Of a DNA stretch of 64,000 nt, positions 9,939 to 18,939 are shown in pieces. A program made the position numbers and the translations under genes. Origin of the DNA: Paenibacillus sp. yr247 (GTDB taxonomy: Bacteria; Bacillota; Bacilli; Paenibacillales; NBRC-103111); the NCBI RefSeq assembly GCF_900103825.1, contig NZ_FNIF01000004.1, forward strand, positions 124,001 through 188,000, in the 5' to 3' direction. Each line of letters begins with the position of its first letter. The first letter of the stretch is position 1. The notes beneath the pieces were generated by a model. The model made no database searches. It saw only the letters and a list, made by a program, of their open reading frames with translations, and was not told the DNA's origin.

Positions 9939-12122
9939 TCATGAGAGCGCTTCCTCCTTGGCTTGTTTCTGTAATGGCAAATCAGTTTTCAGATCACCGA
10001 AAACAGCAAGCTCCAAAATCTCCGCGATATCACGGGCCTTCACTTGATCTTCAACCTCTTTCATTTTCGTGCCATCTTCCATCATTGTGAGACAGAAAGG
10101 GCAAGCTGACGAAATAACGGTCGGTTTGACGGCTAGTGCCTGCTCGGTACGAGCAACGTTAACACGCTTGCCAGCGCTTTCTTCCATCCACATCATGCCG
10201 CCTCCAGCACCACAACACATCCCGTTTTCACGAGATCGCTCCATTTCAACAAGCTCCACACCCGGGATCGCTCGCAAAATGTCCCGCGGTTGATCATAGA
10301 CGTTGTTGTATCGGCCCAAATAGCAGGAATCGTGATACGTAATTCGTTCACTTACTTCATATCGAGGATTCAGCTTGCCCTGCTTAACCAAAAGGTCGAG
10401 CAGCTCCGTGTGATGCAGTACTTCTGCTTCAAGTCCGAACTCAGAATATTCATTCTTCAGTGTATTGAAAGTGTGCGGACAAGCCGTCACGATCTTCTTA
10501 ACTTTGTATTTCTCGAATGTAGCGATGTTTTCCGAGCATAGTTGTTGGAAAAGGAATTCGTTGCCCAGTCTGCGCGGCGTATCGCCCGAGTTCTTTTCCT
10601 CATTGCCCAATATCGCGAAGTTGACGCCAGCTTCATTCATTAAACGCACTAAGGCGCGTGATACTTTGCGGCTTCGGTTATCATAGGAGCCCATCGAACC
10701 AACGAAGAACAAAATGTCAAAGTCAGGGTTCTCTTTCACAGTAGGAACCTGCAGCTCACCGTTTGGATCAATCTCCTGTACCCATTTGACTCGGTCGTTA
10801 CGGGAGATCCCCCATGGATTTCCTTGGCGCTCGATGTTTTGAAGTGCTCTCTGCCCGTCATGCGGCATGCTGCCCTGGGTCAATACAAGATAACGGCGCA
10901 TATCGACAATTTTGTCCACATGCTCGTTGCCGACCGGACATTGATCTTCACAGTTGCGGCATGTCGTGCAAGCCCAAATTTCATCTTCTGTCATTACATC
11001 GCCAACCAACTCAATCTCAGTCGCAGATTTATCACCGGCAATCCACGCATGCTTCTGTGCCTCAATGGTCGGAGCAATATCCGTTATACCTTCACCTTGC
11101 CATGCACCAAGCTTTTCCTCATATTGCATGGTATGAACGCCACCTCCGGAGAAAGCGAACTCTGGCACCCAAGGAGACTTGGATGTAATCGCTGTGCCTT
11201 TTTCCGTCAGATGGTCGCGAAGCTTCACGATGAGGTGCATGGGCGAAAGTATCTTTCCAGTGCTTGCCGCTGGGCAAACATTCGTGCAGCGTCCACATTC
11301 AACACAAGAATATAGATCAAGCATCTGCTTTTGCGTAAAATCTTCGATCTTGCCAGCCCCAAAGGATTCCGCTTCTTCATCTTCAAGATCAAGCTTGCTC
11401 AGTCTTCCAATTGGTTCAGTCTTTCGAAGCAGAATATTAATCGGAGCAGTTAGGATGTGAAAATGTTTAGATTGCGGAACGTATACGAGAAACGAAAGCA
11501 AGATCAACAGGTGGCACCACCATGCCGTATAGAACCCAACCGCTGCGCCTTGCTCAGACATACCTCTAAATGCAGCTGCAATTATGGAGGAGAATGGCGC
11601 GTAGCCGGAAGCAGGCAGTCTATCATGTACTCGCTCGAATGCAAGGCTGAACAGGACAGACAGCATGAGGAAGAAAATAAAGAAGACGACAATGCTTGGC
11701 TTCCAGCCTCTTTTAAGCCGTTTCAGCTTTTCCACATATCGGCGATATGCTGCATACCCCATGGCCAACAAGATGAGCGCCACTGTGATCTCCTGTATAA
11801 GCCCGAATGCCTCATAGCCTGGGATCGGCAGCCCGCGTCCGATAAGTCCTTTGAGGATTAAATCAAGAGCCCCGAACTGCAATATAATGAAACCATAAAA
11901 TACGATGATATGCATGAGTCCGCTTTTACGGTCTTTCATTAACTTTGTTTGCCCGAATACTTGGGTCATGAATACGCGCAGCCGTTCTTTCGCTTCCTTT
12001 TTCAAACCCACCGGCTTCCCGAGCTTTACGTATAAATACCTATGATACACGGCCTTATAAAATAAGAACAAAGCGTACCCCGTGACCGCCAAAAATAATA
12101 CCAACTGCATCCCTTGCCACAT
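9939..12122 (-). CDS. fadF: FadF-type membrane iron-sulfur oxidoreductase
   Basis: Likely transfers electrons from ETF to the menaquinone pool (ETF:quinone oxidoreductase role proposed for FadF-type proteins). The N-terminal third holds about six membrane segments of NarI/heme-b type. Two 4Fe-4S motifs follow ([13 protein letters not shown] and [14 protein letters not shown]). Two CCG domains follow those ([26 protein letters not shown], then ACPFC). The start is uncertain: AAAGGAG lies 12 bases before ATG at 12122 and directly against ATG at 12134, while an in-frame ATG at 12203 lacks a binding site and would span a cre-like site. It is the first gene of the minus-strand operon. Confidence 0.9.
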   Translation of the reverse strand: MWQGMQLVLFLAVTGYALFLFYKAVYHRYLYVKLGKPVGLKKEAKERLRVFMTQVFGQTKLMKDRKSGLMHIIVFYGFIILQFGALDLILKGLIGRGLPIPGYEAFGLIQEITVALILLAMGYAAYRRYVEKLKRLKRGWKPSIVVFFIFFLMLSVLFSLAFERVHDRLPASGYAPFSSIIAAAFRGMSEQGAAVGFYTAWWCHLLILLSFLVYVPQSKHFHILTAPINILLRKTEPIGRLSKLDLEDEEAESFGAGKIEDFTQKQMLDLYSCVECGRCTNVCPAASTGKILSPMHLIVKLRDHLTEKGTAITSKSPWVPEFAFSGGGVHTMQYEEKLGAWQGEGITDIAPTIEAQKHAWIAGDKSATEIELVGDVMTEDEIWACTTCRNCEDQCPVGNEHVDKIVDMRRYLVLTQGSMPHDGQRALQNIERQGNPWGISRNDRVKWVQEIDPNGELQVPTVKENPDFDILFFVGSMGSYDNRSRKVSRALVRLMNEAGVNFAILGNEEKNSGDTPRRLGNEFLFQQLCSENIATFEKYKVKKIVTACPHTFNTLKNEYSEFGLEAEVLHHTELLDLLVKQGKLNPRYEVSERITYHDSCYLGRYNNVYDQPRDILRAIPGVELVEMERSRENGMCCGAGGGMMWMEESAGKRVNVARTEQALAVKPTVISSACPFCLTMMEDGTKMKEVEDQVKARDIAEILELAVFGDLKTDLPLQKQAKEEALS

Positions 12123-12170
12123 GATGTTGTCCATCTCCTTTACGTCATTGCGGTGTAAAATAAAGAAAAA

Positions 12171-12183
12171 ATAAGCGCTTACA
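12171..12183 (-). promoter_or_regulatory. cre-like (CcpA) site in the fadF leader
   Basis: Read on the minus strand, TGTAAGCGCTTAT matches most of the cre consensus TGWAANCGNTNWCA. It lies upstream of the preferred fadF starts. CcpA control of fatty-acid oxidation genes is plausible; binding is inferred. Confidence 0.45.
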
Positions 12184-12224
12184 ATATCAGAATAAAATAT
12201 CATCCCGAACCCCTAAACAACGCC

Positions 12225-12253
12225 TTGACAACGGTTTTTAGGTATCATATGAT
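12225..12253 (+). promoter_or_regulatory. Strong sigma-A promoter of fadR-etfBA
   Basis: TTGACA (12225-12230) and TATGAT (12248-12253) are separated by 17 bases. The -10 lies inside the palindrome ATCATATGAT, so the same bases also read TATGAT on the minus strand. No good minus-strand -35 was seen. Confidence 0.75.
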
Positions 12254-12264
12254 GAAATTGAAAA

Positions 12265-12282
12265 AATGACTGACTAGTCATT
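12265..12282. promoter_or_regulatory. Putative FadR operator
   Basis: The sequence AATGACTGACTAGTCATT contains the perfect palindrome TGACTAGTCA and the wider half-sites ATGACT/AGTCAT. It lies 11 bases after the -10, overlapping the predicted transcription start. It resembles the AATGA/TCATT half-sites of Bacillus FadR operators and lies where it could control both divergent fad operons. Confidence 0.65.
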
Positions 12283-12316
12283 CTCTAATCCCTATTTTAT
12301 CACCGAGGTGTTTTAA

Positions 12317-12901
12317 TTGACAAGGAAAAAAAATGAAAAGCATTCTGAGATCCTAAAAGCGGCCCTCGAAGTCTTTGCGGAAAACGGTTTTCACCGCTCT
12401 CAGGTATCCAAAATTGCCAACACTGCAGGTGTAGCTCAAGGTACAATTTATCTTTATTTCAAACGTAAAGAAGACATCCTTATCGCCCTCTTCCAAGAAA
12501 TTATGAGCGATTTGGTTGCTAAATTTACCGTGGGTATCCAAGAAAGTAAGGATGTAAGAGAAGCACTGCATAAGATTTGCCACATTCACTACAGTGAAAT
12601 GGAGGGAAATGTGAATTTGGCCCTTGTCACTCAAATTGAGCTTTTTCAAAGCGATCGCGAGCTGCGCAAAACAGTTGGTGAAACGGTCAAGCCTTATATT
12701 AAATTAATTGAGGAATTACTTCTGAAAGGGATCGAACAAGGACTTTTTCGCCCTAGCATGGATGTCAAACTTGTCCGATTGCTGCTTTTCGGAGCCATGG
12801 ATGAGGTTGTTACTTCTTGGCTCATCTCGGGCCGTAAATATTCCCTTGCCGCACAAACGGAAGGAACCATTGATTTCTTCCTTAACGGCATTAGCAAGTA
12901 A
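12317..12901 (+). CDS. fadR: TetR-family fatty acid regulator FadR
   Basis: Repressor of 194 residues, the same size as Bacillus FadR. It has an N-terminal TetR HTH (ILKAALEVFAENGFHRSQVS, then AGVAQGTIYLYFKRKEDIL) and an all-helical ligand domain. It starts with TTG, placed 7 bases after GAGGTG. Acyl-CoA release of the repressor is established for the family and inferred here from the position between two beta-oxidation operons. Confidence 0.9.
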   Translation: MTRKKNEKHSEILKAALEVFAENGFHRSQVSKIANTAGVAQGTIYLYFKRKEDILIALFQEIMSDLVAKFTVGIQESKDVREALHKICHIHYSEMEGNVNLALVTQIELFQSDRELRKTVGETVKPYIKLIEELLLKGIEQGLFRPSMDVKLVRLLLFGAMDEVVTSWLISGRKYSLAAQTEGTIDFFLNGISK

Positions 12902-12932
12902 TTTAAGTACGTAAACTGAAAGGAGCCTATAA

Positions 12933-13700
12933 ATGGATATTATCGTATTACTAAAACAAACCTTTGACACAGAAGAAAAAATAGTTATTCACAATGGCGT
13001 TATTTCGGAGGATGGGGTGAAATTCGTGGTCAACCCTTACGACGAGTATGCTGTTGAGCAGGCTATCCAGATTCGTGACGAGCTCGGGGGGAAAGTGACT
13101 GTGATGTCCGTCGGACCCGAACGCTCTACGGAAGCACTTCGTACTGCTTTGGCGATGGGAGCCGACGAAGCTGTACTGGTCTCGGACGACCGGATTCCTG
13201 TGGATGAAGCCTCTGTGTCCCGCGTGATCGCTGCCTATATTGGCAAACAGCCTTTCGATCTCATTCTTGGCGGCAACTTTTCCGTTGATACCGGAGCTGG
13301 TCAAGTGGCTGTGCGTGTTGCCAGGCTGCTCGGTATTCCACACACCTCTTCCATTACGAAGCTCGAGATCAACGGCCAAATAGCCATCTCGCACCGGGAT
13401 ACGGAAGGTGATCTTGAAGTTGTTGAGGTTCCGCTCCCAGCACTTTTCACAGCGCAGCAAGGTCTCAACGAACCGCGTTACCCTTCTCTTCAAGGCATTA
13501 TGAAGGCCAAAAAGAAACCGTTCTCCCAACTGACATTGGAAGATCTCGGGCTAGCAGCAGATGAGCTAGCAGCCAAAACTGCGAGAATCGATCTCTCCCT
13601 TCCTCCGGAACGAAATACAGGAAAAATGCTGAAAGGCGATCTCGCAACTCAAGTGTCTGAGCTTGTTCAACTGCTTCGGCAAGAAGCGAAAGTGATTTAA
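12933..13700 (+). CDS. etfB: Electron transfer flavoprotein beta subunit
   Basis: Accepts electrons from acyl-CoA dehydrogenases as part of the EtfAB heterodimer. The 255-residue protein has the ETF beta/FixA fold with VNPYDEYAVEQA near residue 35, the AMP-binding DLILGGNFSVDTGAGQV, and the PRYPSLQGIMKAKKKP signature. It follows fadR by 31 bases with an AAAGGAG binding site. Confidence 0.96.
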   Translation: MDIIVLLKQTFDTEEKIVIHNGVISEDGVKFVVNPYDEYAVEQAIQIRDELGGKVTVMSVGPERSTEALRTALAMGADEAVLVSDDRIPVDEASVSRVIAAYIGKQPFDLILGGNFSVDTGAGQVAVRVARLLGIPHTSSITKLEINGQIAISHRDTEGDLEVVEVPLPALFTAQQGLNEPRYPSLQGIMKAKKKPFSQLTLEDLGLAADELAAKTARIDLSLPPERNTGKMLKGDLATQVSELVQLLRQEAKVI

Positions 13701-13744
13701 AATAACCGAATCAATCATTTACGCCATCCAGGAGGAATCATCTC

Positions 13745-14716
13745 ATGAGCCAAACTTTTCTAACTGTAGCAGAAGCCCGCGGAGGCAAGCTCCGTCAGGT
13801 TGCATTCGAAACTATTGCCGCTGCTAGCCTATCCGCAGCGCCCGGAGACACGATCACAGCGGTCCTGCTCGGTTCCGGCATTAGTGAACTAGCTTTCGAT
13901 TTAAACGCGGCAGGTGCGACTAAAGTATATGTCGTCGATCACCAAGCGCTTGATGTTTACAACCCAGAAGCGTATATGATCGCCCTTAGCCAAGTATTGG
14001 AAGAAGTCAAACCAAATGTTGTCTACTTCGGGCATACCGCTATTGGACGCGACTTAGCCCCACAGACAGCCGTGCTGCTCAATGCCGGATTGCTTTCAGA
14101 TGTAACTCATATCGAACGAAACGGCGAAGAGATTGTGTATACCCGCCCACTTTATGCCGGCAAAGCTTTCGAGAAGAAAACATTCAACTCCGGCATCAAA
14201 ATCGTAACGGTACGTCCTAATAATATTAAGACTGCTGAGCCGAATGGTACAATGGGTGAAATCATTCCCCTTACTTACCCCACCCCTTCCCTGCGTACAG
14301 TCGTTAAAGAAGTGGTTAAAAAAATGTCAGGTAAGATTGATTTAACAGAAGCAAAAATCATCGTGTCCGGCGGTCGCGGCGTCAAGAGCGAAAGTGGCTT
14401 CAAACCTTTGGAAGATCTGGCTAATTTACTTGGAGGTGCAGTAGGTGCTTCCCGTGGAGCCTGCGATTCAGGGTATTGTGATTACTCACTGCAGATCGGT
14501 CAAACCGGCAAAGTAGTTACACCTGAAATCTACATTGCCTGTGGGATTAGCGGTGCCATTCAGCATTTGGCTGGCATGAGTCAGTCCCGAGTTATCGTAG
14601 CGATTAATAAGGATCCTGAAGCACCAATTTTCAAAGTTGCCGACTATGGCATTGTTGGCGACCTGTTCGAAGTTGTTCCAATGCTGACCGAAGAGTTTCG
14701 TAAAATTGTTGTGTAA
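13745..14716 (+). CDS. etfA: Electron transfer flavoprotein alpha subunit
   Basis: FAD-carrying partner of EtfB. The 323-residue protein has the N-terminal ETF domain and a C-terminal FAD domain with IIVSGGRGVKSESGF, GASRGACDSGYCDYSLQIGQTGK and CGISGAIQHLAGM. It lies 44 bases after etfB, preceded by AGGAGGAAT. It would link FadE to FadF. Confidence 0.96.
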   Translation: MSQTFLTVAEARGGKLRQVAFETIAAASLSAAPGDTITAVLLGSGISELAFDLNAAGATKVYVVDHQALDVYNPEAYMIALSQVLEEVKPNVVYFGHTAIGRDLAPQTAVLLNAGLLSDVTHIERNGEEIVYTRPLYAGKAFEKKTFNSGIKIVTVRPNNIKTAEPNGTMGEIIPLTYPTPSLRTVVKEVVKKMSGKIDLTEAKIIVSGGRGVKSESGFKPLEDLANLLGGAVGASRGACDSGYCDYSLQIGQTGKVVTPEIYIACGISGAIQHLAGMSQSRVIVAINKDPEAPIFKVADYGIVGDLFEVVPMLTEEFRKIVV

Positions 14717-14730
14717 ACCTTAAGGAGGTT

Positions 14731-15189
14731 ATGGCTATGATCGTGTCCGAAGAAATTTATCAGTCCTATGGTATGGATAAGGAAACCTTTATAACGTTTA
14801 TGAAGGAAAGAAGTCAGAACACCGCTATTAGGACGCTTGGCATTGAATTTATGGAGCTTACTCCCGATCGTGTCGTGATGACCATGCCAGTCGGACCGGC
14901 ATCACACCAACCCGCAGGGATTCTACATGGAGGAGCTTCTGTCCTATTGGCTGAGACTGCAGCCTCTATCGCATCCGAGATTAATATCGATAAACAAAAA
15001 TATGCTGCCGTAGGACTTGAAATTAATGCCAACCATCTCAAAAGTAAAAGAGACGGTATCGTAACTGCTGTTGCAACCCCTCTTCACAAGGGTCGGAAAA
15101 CAATGGTTTGGGATATTAAAATTTCCGATGAGGATAATCACATGATTTGTATTTCACGGTGTACGGTCGCTATCATTGATAAAAGATAA
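14731..15189 (+). CDS. Hotdog-fold thioesterase (MenI/YdiI-like)
   Basis: 152-residue acyl-CoA thioesterase. It carries the core motif AGILHGGASVLLAETAASIAS with the catalytic-type Glu, as in YdiI/MenI enzymes, and a VGLEINANHLKSKRDG strand. It is the last gene of the fadR-etfBA operon, 14 bases after etfA. Context suggests acyl-CoA pool control, but a role in menaquinone synthesis cannot be excluded. Confidence 0.85.
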   Translation: MAMIVSEEIYQSYGMDKETFITFMKERSQNTAIRTLGIEFMELTPDRVVMTMPVGPASHQPAGILHGGASVLLAETAASIASEINIDKQKYAAVGLEINANHLKSKRDGIVTAVATPLHKGRKTMVWDIKISDEDNHMICISRCTVAIIDKR

Positions 15190-15233
15190 TTTTCAGCTTA
15201 CTAAATGATGCCTTTTCCATTAACAGCAGTTAC

Positions 15234-15274
15234 AAAAAGCAGTCCAAAGATGAGTGTCTTGGGCTGCTTTTTCT
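15234..15274 (+). terminator. Intrinsic terminator after the etf operon
   Basis: AGCAGTCCAAAGA pairs with TCTTGGGCTGCT, followed by TTTTTC. A-rich sequence on the other side may let it also serve the convergent symporter gene. Confidence 0.8.
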
Positions 15275-15306
15275 GTTCTTATTTACTCCATGAAACATAT
15301 AGGAGC

Positions 15307-16836
15307 TTATTCTTTAGAACCATCCACTGCTGCCAATTGGGATTGAACCACCATTTTTTGGTAATTATCCGAAAAATTCTTCTTCGAAGTCAGCAAGGTT
15401 CCCAGAATCCCTCCAAGGAATCCCAGTGGTATGGAGACAATTCCCGGATTTTTCAGAGGAAACATCGCTTCACGACGAATCCAACCGGAGGACGGATCCA
15501 TCACATTGGGACTTAGAATCACGAACAAGATTGAAGCGACGAGACCCGTTAGCAGCCCGATAATGGCTCCTGTTGAATTGAACCTCCTCCAGTACAGCGT
15601 TAACAACAGTAAAGGCAAGTTCGCCGAAGCGGCTACTGCAAAAGCCAGCGAGACAAGGAATGCCACGTTTAACCGCTGCGCACCTAGAGCTAGCACGACA
15701 GACAACAGGCCGACCACTACCGCTGAACATTTGGCAACCAACATCTGCTGGGCCTCGGTGGCTTTTCCCTTTTTCAGCATACTGCTGTAAATATCATGAG
15801 AAAAAGCGGACGTAGCAGCTAGCACCAACCCAGAGACAACAGCCAGTATTGTAGCAAAAGCAACAGCTGAAATGAAGGCCATCCAAAACTCGCCTCCGAG
15901 TGCCTTCGCAAGTAAAGGGGCAGCCATATTATCCTCTCCCATTAGTAAGGTCCGGTCAACAAAAGCAGCAGCTCCAAAACCAAGGAAGATCGTCATCGCA
16001 TAGAAAGCGCCTATCACCCATGTGGCATGAAGGATGGACGACCTGACGGTCTGCACCTCTTTAACCGTATAAAACCGGGAAATGATATGCGGCAGCCCAG
16101 CCGTACCCATTATCAAAGCCAAATTAAAAGAAAGCGTATCCAAGGGTCCCGAAAACAAGTTCCCAGGCTGCACAAACTTCTCTTTTAATGGGGTTGCTTG
16201 CGAAACGTAAACATATAGATCGAATAAATTCCAATTGAACCTTGAAAGGACCATCAAGCTGATCATGAAGGTACTGCACACGAGTAAAATAGCCTTGACG
16301 ATTTGCACCCAAGATGTGGCCAGCATACCGCCAAAAGCCACATAAATTGTCATCAAACTGCCCACTACAAGGATAGCCGATGAATATTCCAGCCCAAGCA
16401 GTAAATGAATGATACCCCCGGCGCCAACCAACTGGGCAATCATATAAAAGATTGTGATCAAAATGTTGTTAATCGCGATATAACCTCTAAGATTTTTCCC
16501 TTGAAACCGCACTGCAATCGCATCCGCCATCGTAAATCGTCCCAGATTATGCAATGGTTCGGCGATTATATAGAGTACAATCACGTAGGAGGCTAGAAAG
16601 CCTATAGAATAGAAAAAACCATCAAAGCCATAAATGGAAATTGTCCCCGTGATACCAAGAAAAGAAGCGGCACTCATATAATCACCGGAAATAGCAAGAC
16701 CGTTTTGCAATCCAGTGAGTCTGTTTCCAGCGACGTAAAAGTCATTCGTATTCATAGTACGTTTTGCCGAATGGTAAGTAATAACCAGTGTTCCGATTAC
16801 TACGGCCACGAAAAAGACAAACGCGGAAATGTTCAT
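15307..16836 (-). CDS. ActP-like sodium:solute symporter, copy 2
   Basis: Integral membrane symporter of the SSS family, 509 residues with about 13 membrane segments. It shares long stretches with its upstream paralogue, for example GDYMSAASFLGI, FYMIAQLVGAG, ATSWVQI and AGLPHI-SRFYTVK. The closest functional group is ActP/YwcA, carriers of acetate and related short carboxylates. I place the start at ATG 16836, after AAGGAAGGG; an in-frame upstream ATG adds 21 residues of non-membrane sequence. A terminator separates it from the first copy. Confidence 0.85.
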   Translation of the reverse strand: MNISAFVFFVAVVIGTLVITYHSAKRTMNTNDFYVAGNRLTGLQNGLAISGDYMSAASFLGITGTISIYGFDGFFYSIGFLASYVIVLYIIAEPLHNLGRFTMADAIAVRFQGKNLRGYIAINNILITIFYMIAQLVGAGGIIHLLLGLEYSSAILVVGSLMTIYVAFGGMLATSWVQIVKAILLVCSTFMISLMVLSRFNWNLFDLYVYVSQATPLKEKFVQPGNLFSGPLDTLSFNLALIMGTAGLPHIISRFYTVKEVQTVRSSILHATWVIGAFYAMTIFLGFGAAAFVDRTLLMGEDNMAAPLLAKALGGEFWMAFISAVAFATILAVVSGLVLAATSAFSHDIYSSMLKKGKATEAQQMLVAKCSAVVVGLLSVVLALGAQRLNVAFLVSLAFAVAASANLPLLLLTLYWRRFNSTGAIIGLLTGLVASILFVILSPNVMDPSSGWIRREAMFPLKNPGIVSIPLGFLGGILGTLLTSKKNFSDNYQKMVVQSQLAAVDGSKE

Positions 16837-16910
16837 AACAACCCGTCCCTTCCTTGGCTGCTCTTTATTTTCTACTAGAAGAATATCATAATTCAGCATT
16901 TAAAAGAGTA

Positions 16911-16952
16911 AAAACATGCAGCAAGCCTTAAAAACGGCTGACTGCATGTTTT
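16911..16952 (-). terminator. Intrinsic terminator between the two symporter genes
   Basis: AAAACATGCAG pairs with CTGCATGTTTT and an inner AGCC/GGCT stem. It lies 22 bases after the first symporter gene, so the second copy probably depends on read-through or its own promoter. Confidence 0.75.
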
Positions 16953-16974
16953 CTGTAGCCAAGAAAAGAGCTGC

Positions 16975-18495
16975 TTACATGCCCGTATTAGCTTTGACTT
17001 TAATTTCCGTATATTTTACATCGTCTTTTTGCGTGGAAAGTATCGTTCCGATATAGGCGCCGATGAATCCAAGCGGAATGGAAATAATACCGGGATTGGC
17101 CAAATTAATAAGTGGATTGCCCTCCAGAATTGCCTTTCCAGCCACTCCCCAAATATTGGGGCCCACGGCAACAATAAGAATACAGCTTACAAGTCCACTC
17201 AACATCCCGACAATCGCACCTGTCGTGTTAAACCTTTTCCAATATACCGTGAAGAGAATGACCGGCAAATTGGCGCTGGCCGCAACTGCAAATGCGATGG
17301 ATACCAAGAATGCCACATTGAGCTTTTGAGCAAACAGTGCCAAAATAATCGAGAGCACAGCTACACCAATTGAAGCAAAACGAGCTATTTTTAATTCTTC
17401 CTTATCCGTTGCTTTTCCTTTACGAACAATTTGTCCGTAAAAGTCATGGGAGAAGGCCGAAGCAGCTGAGAGAACCAGTCCGGTAACTACCGCTAAGATC
17501 GTGGCAAAAGCAACCGCGGAAATAAAGGCAAACAAGAAGTCCCCGCCAAGTGCTTTGGCCAAGAGCGGAGCAGCCATGTTACCGCCCTTATCAATAGCTG
17601 TGATATCCTTTGCGCCAACAAAGGATGCGGCACCAAAGCCAAGGAAAAGGGTCATGACATAGAAAATACCGATAATCCACGTTGCCGAGACGACAGAGCT
17701 TCTTGCCGTAGCTGCATTTTTCACCGTATAGAAACGAGTAAGAATATGCGGCAATCCTGCAGTTCCGAGCACCAATGCAAGGTTGAGGGACAGCGTTTCA
17801 ACTGGAATCTTATACTTGTTTCCAGGATTTAAAAACGCCTCTTTCAAAGGGGTCGCGGTTTGCAGTTGTGTAAACATTTCCGTAATACTAAAATGGAATT
17901 TGGACAAAACAATGAGAGACAGGATCAACGTGCCGCCCATCAAAAGGACCGCTTTCGTAATTTGTACCCAACTCGTTGCCCGCATACCGCCAAACACCAC
18001 ATAAATGGTCATCAGAATGCCAACGATTAATACAGAGGAATAGTAGTTAAAGCCGAATAACAATTTAATCAAAGCACCTGCGCCTACAAGCTGGGCAATC
18101 ATATAAAAGATTGAAATGGTGATCGTGTTTAATGCGGCAACCCCACGAACTTTCTGGTGTGAAAATCGCGCCGCAATCATATCTGCCAACGTATATTTCC
18201 CTAAATTTCGAAGCGGTTCAGCTACTAAATATAAGACGACAAGATAAGCAACTAGAAAACCAAGGCTGTAAAAGAAGCCGTCAAATCCGGTCAAAGCAAT
18301 CGTCCCTGCGATTCCCAGAAAGGAAGCTGCCGACATATAATCCCCGGCAATCGCTAGTCCGTTCTGCCAACCTGTTAATCCTCCTCCCCCCGTATAAAAC
18401 TCATTCGAGCTGTCTGTTTTTTTAGCTGCATAATACGTAATAATCATCGTCAATAAAATAATACAAAGAAATAAAATGACGGCTGTAGGACTCAT
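16975..18495 (-). CDS. actP: ActP-like sodium:solute symporter, copy 1
   Basis: 506-residue SSS-family membrane protein with the family signatures GDYMSAASFLGIAGT, FYMIAQLVGAGALIKLLFG and ILTRFYTVKNA. It overlaps the upstream DUF485 gene by four bases (ATGA), the same pairing as yjcH-actP in Escherichia coli, which supports uptake of acetate or another short monocarboxylate. The downstream copy seems a duplication of this gene. Confidence 0.9.
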   Translation of the reverse strand: MSPTAVILFLCIILLTMIITYYAAKKTDSSNEFYTGGGGLTGWQNGLAIAGDYMSAASFLGIAGTIALTGFDGFFYSLGFLVAYLVVLYLVAEPLRNLGKYTLADMIAARFSHQKVRGVAALNTITISIFYMIAQLVGAGALIKLLFGFNYYSSVLIVGILMTIYVVFGGMRATSWVQITKAVLLMGGTLILSLIVLSKFHFSITEMFTQLQTATPLKEAFLNPGNKYKIPVETLSLNLALVLGTAGLPHILTRFYTVKNAATARSSVVSATWIIGIFYVMTLFLGFGAASFVGAKDITAIDKGGNMAAPLLAKALGGDFLFAFISAVAFATILAVVTGLVLSAASAFSHDFYGQIVRKGKATDKEELKIARFASIGVAVLSIILALFAQKLNVAFLVSIAFAVAASANLPVILFTVYWKRFNTTGAIVGMLSGLVSCILIVAVGPNIWGVAGKAILEGNPLINLANPGIISIPLGFIGAYIGTILSTQKDDVKYTEIKVKANTGM

Positions 18496-18809
18496 AACTG
18501 ATTACCCCCGATATCCGATTTTATTTCTTCGATTTTTCGGTCGAATTCTTTGGATTTCCTGGAGTAAATGATACAGAGTGCCCAGGTCATCACAAACTGT
18601 GCAAAAGCATACACCCATGCCCACGAAATAGGGCCGATTGCGGGATTATTCAATACTTTTGTGTAAGAGGTCAGGATCGGTAGCATAAAGTAAAAAACCA
18701 GGAAAAAAACTGTCATTGGGATGATGAATCGTTTCTTGCTGCCGATTAATTCTTTGAATTTTTCAGACTGTTCCACTTCTCCATATTGAATTGGCTTGCC
18801 GTTTGACAT
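18492..18809 (-). CDS. DUF485 membrane protein (YjcH-like)
   Basis: 105-residue protein with two membrane segments (about residues 28-48 and 62-86) linked by a short loop, and a charged C-terminal helix. This is the DUF485/YjcH pattern. It is translationally coupled to the symporter gene and is thought to be its small partner; the function is not established. The binding site is GAGGAGGGGA. Confidence 0.85.
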   Translation of the reverse strand: MSNGKPIQYGEVEQSEKFKELIGSKKRFIIPMTVFFLVFYFMLPILTSYTKVLNNPAIGPISWAWVYAFAQFVMTWALCIIYSRKSKEFDRKIEEIKSDIGGNQL

Positions 18810-18827
18810 TGCATCGTCCCCTCCTCA

Positions 18828-18840
18828 TGAAAGCGCTTCA
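18828..18840 (-). promoter_or_regulatory. cre-like palindrome upstream of the DUF485-actP unit
   Basis: TGAAGCGCTTTCA on the minus strand is a near-perfect dyad with the AAGCGCTT core of CcpA/LacI-type sites. It is one base shorter than the cre consensus and sits immediately before the ribosome binding site, where a bound repressor could block transcription. Confidence 0.4.
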
Positions 18841-18939
18841 AAATAATTATATGCTATTTTTTGCTCTCTGTATGAAGACTGTCGCGAATCGTCATATATC
18901 CCGCTCGAAGTGCCAAAAAAGGAGCATTAAACGATGTAA

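Noticed and set aside
10814..11315. Several overlapping plus-strand frames antisense to fadF
   Set aside because: Antisense to conserved Fe-S cluster motifs; no ribosome binding sites.
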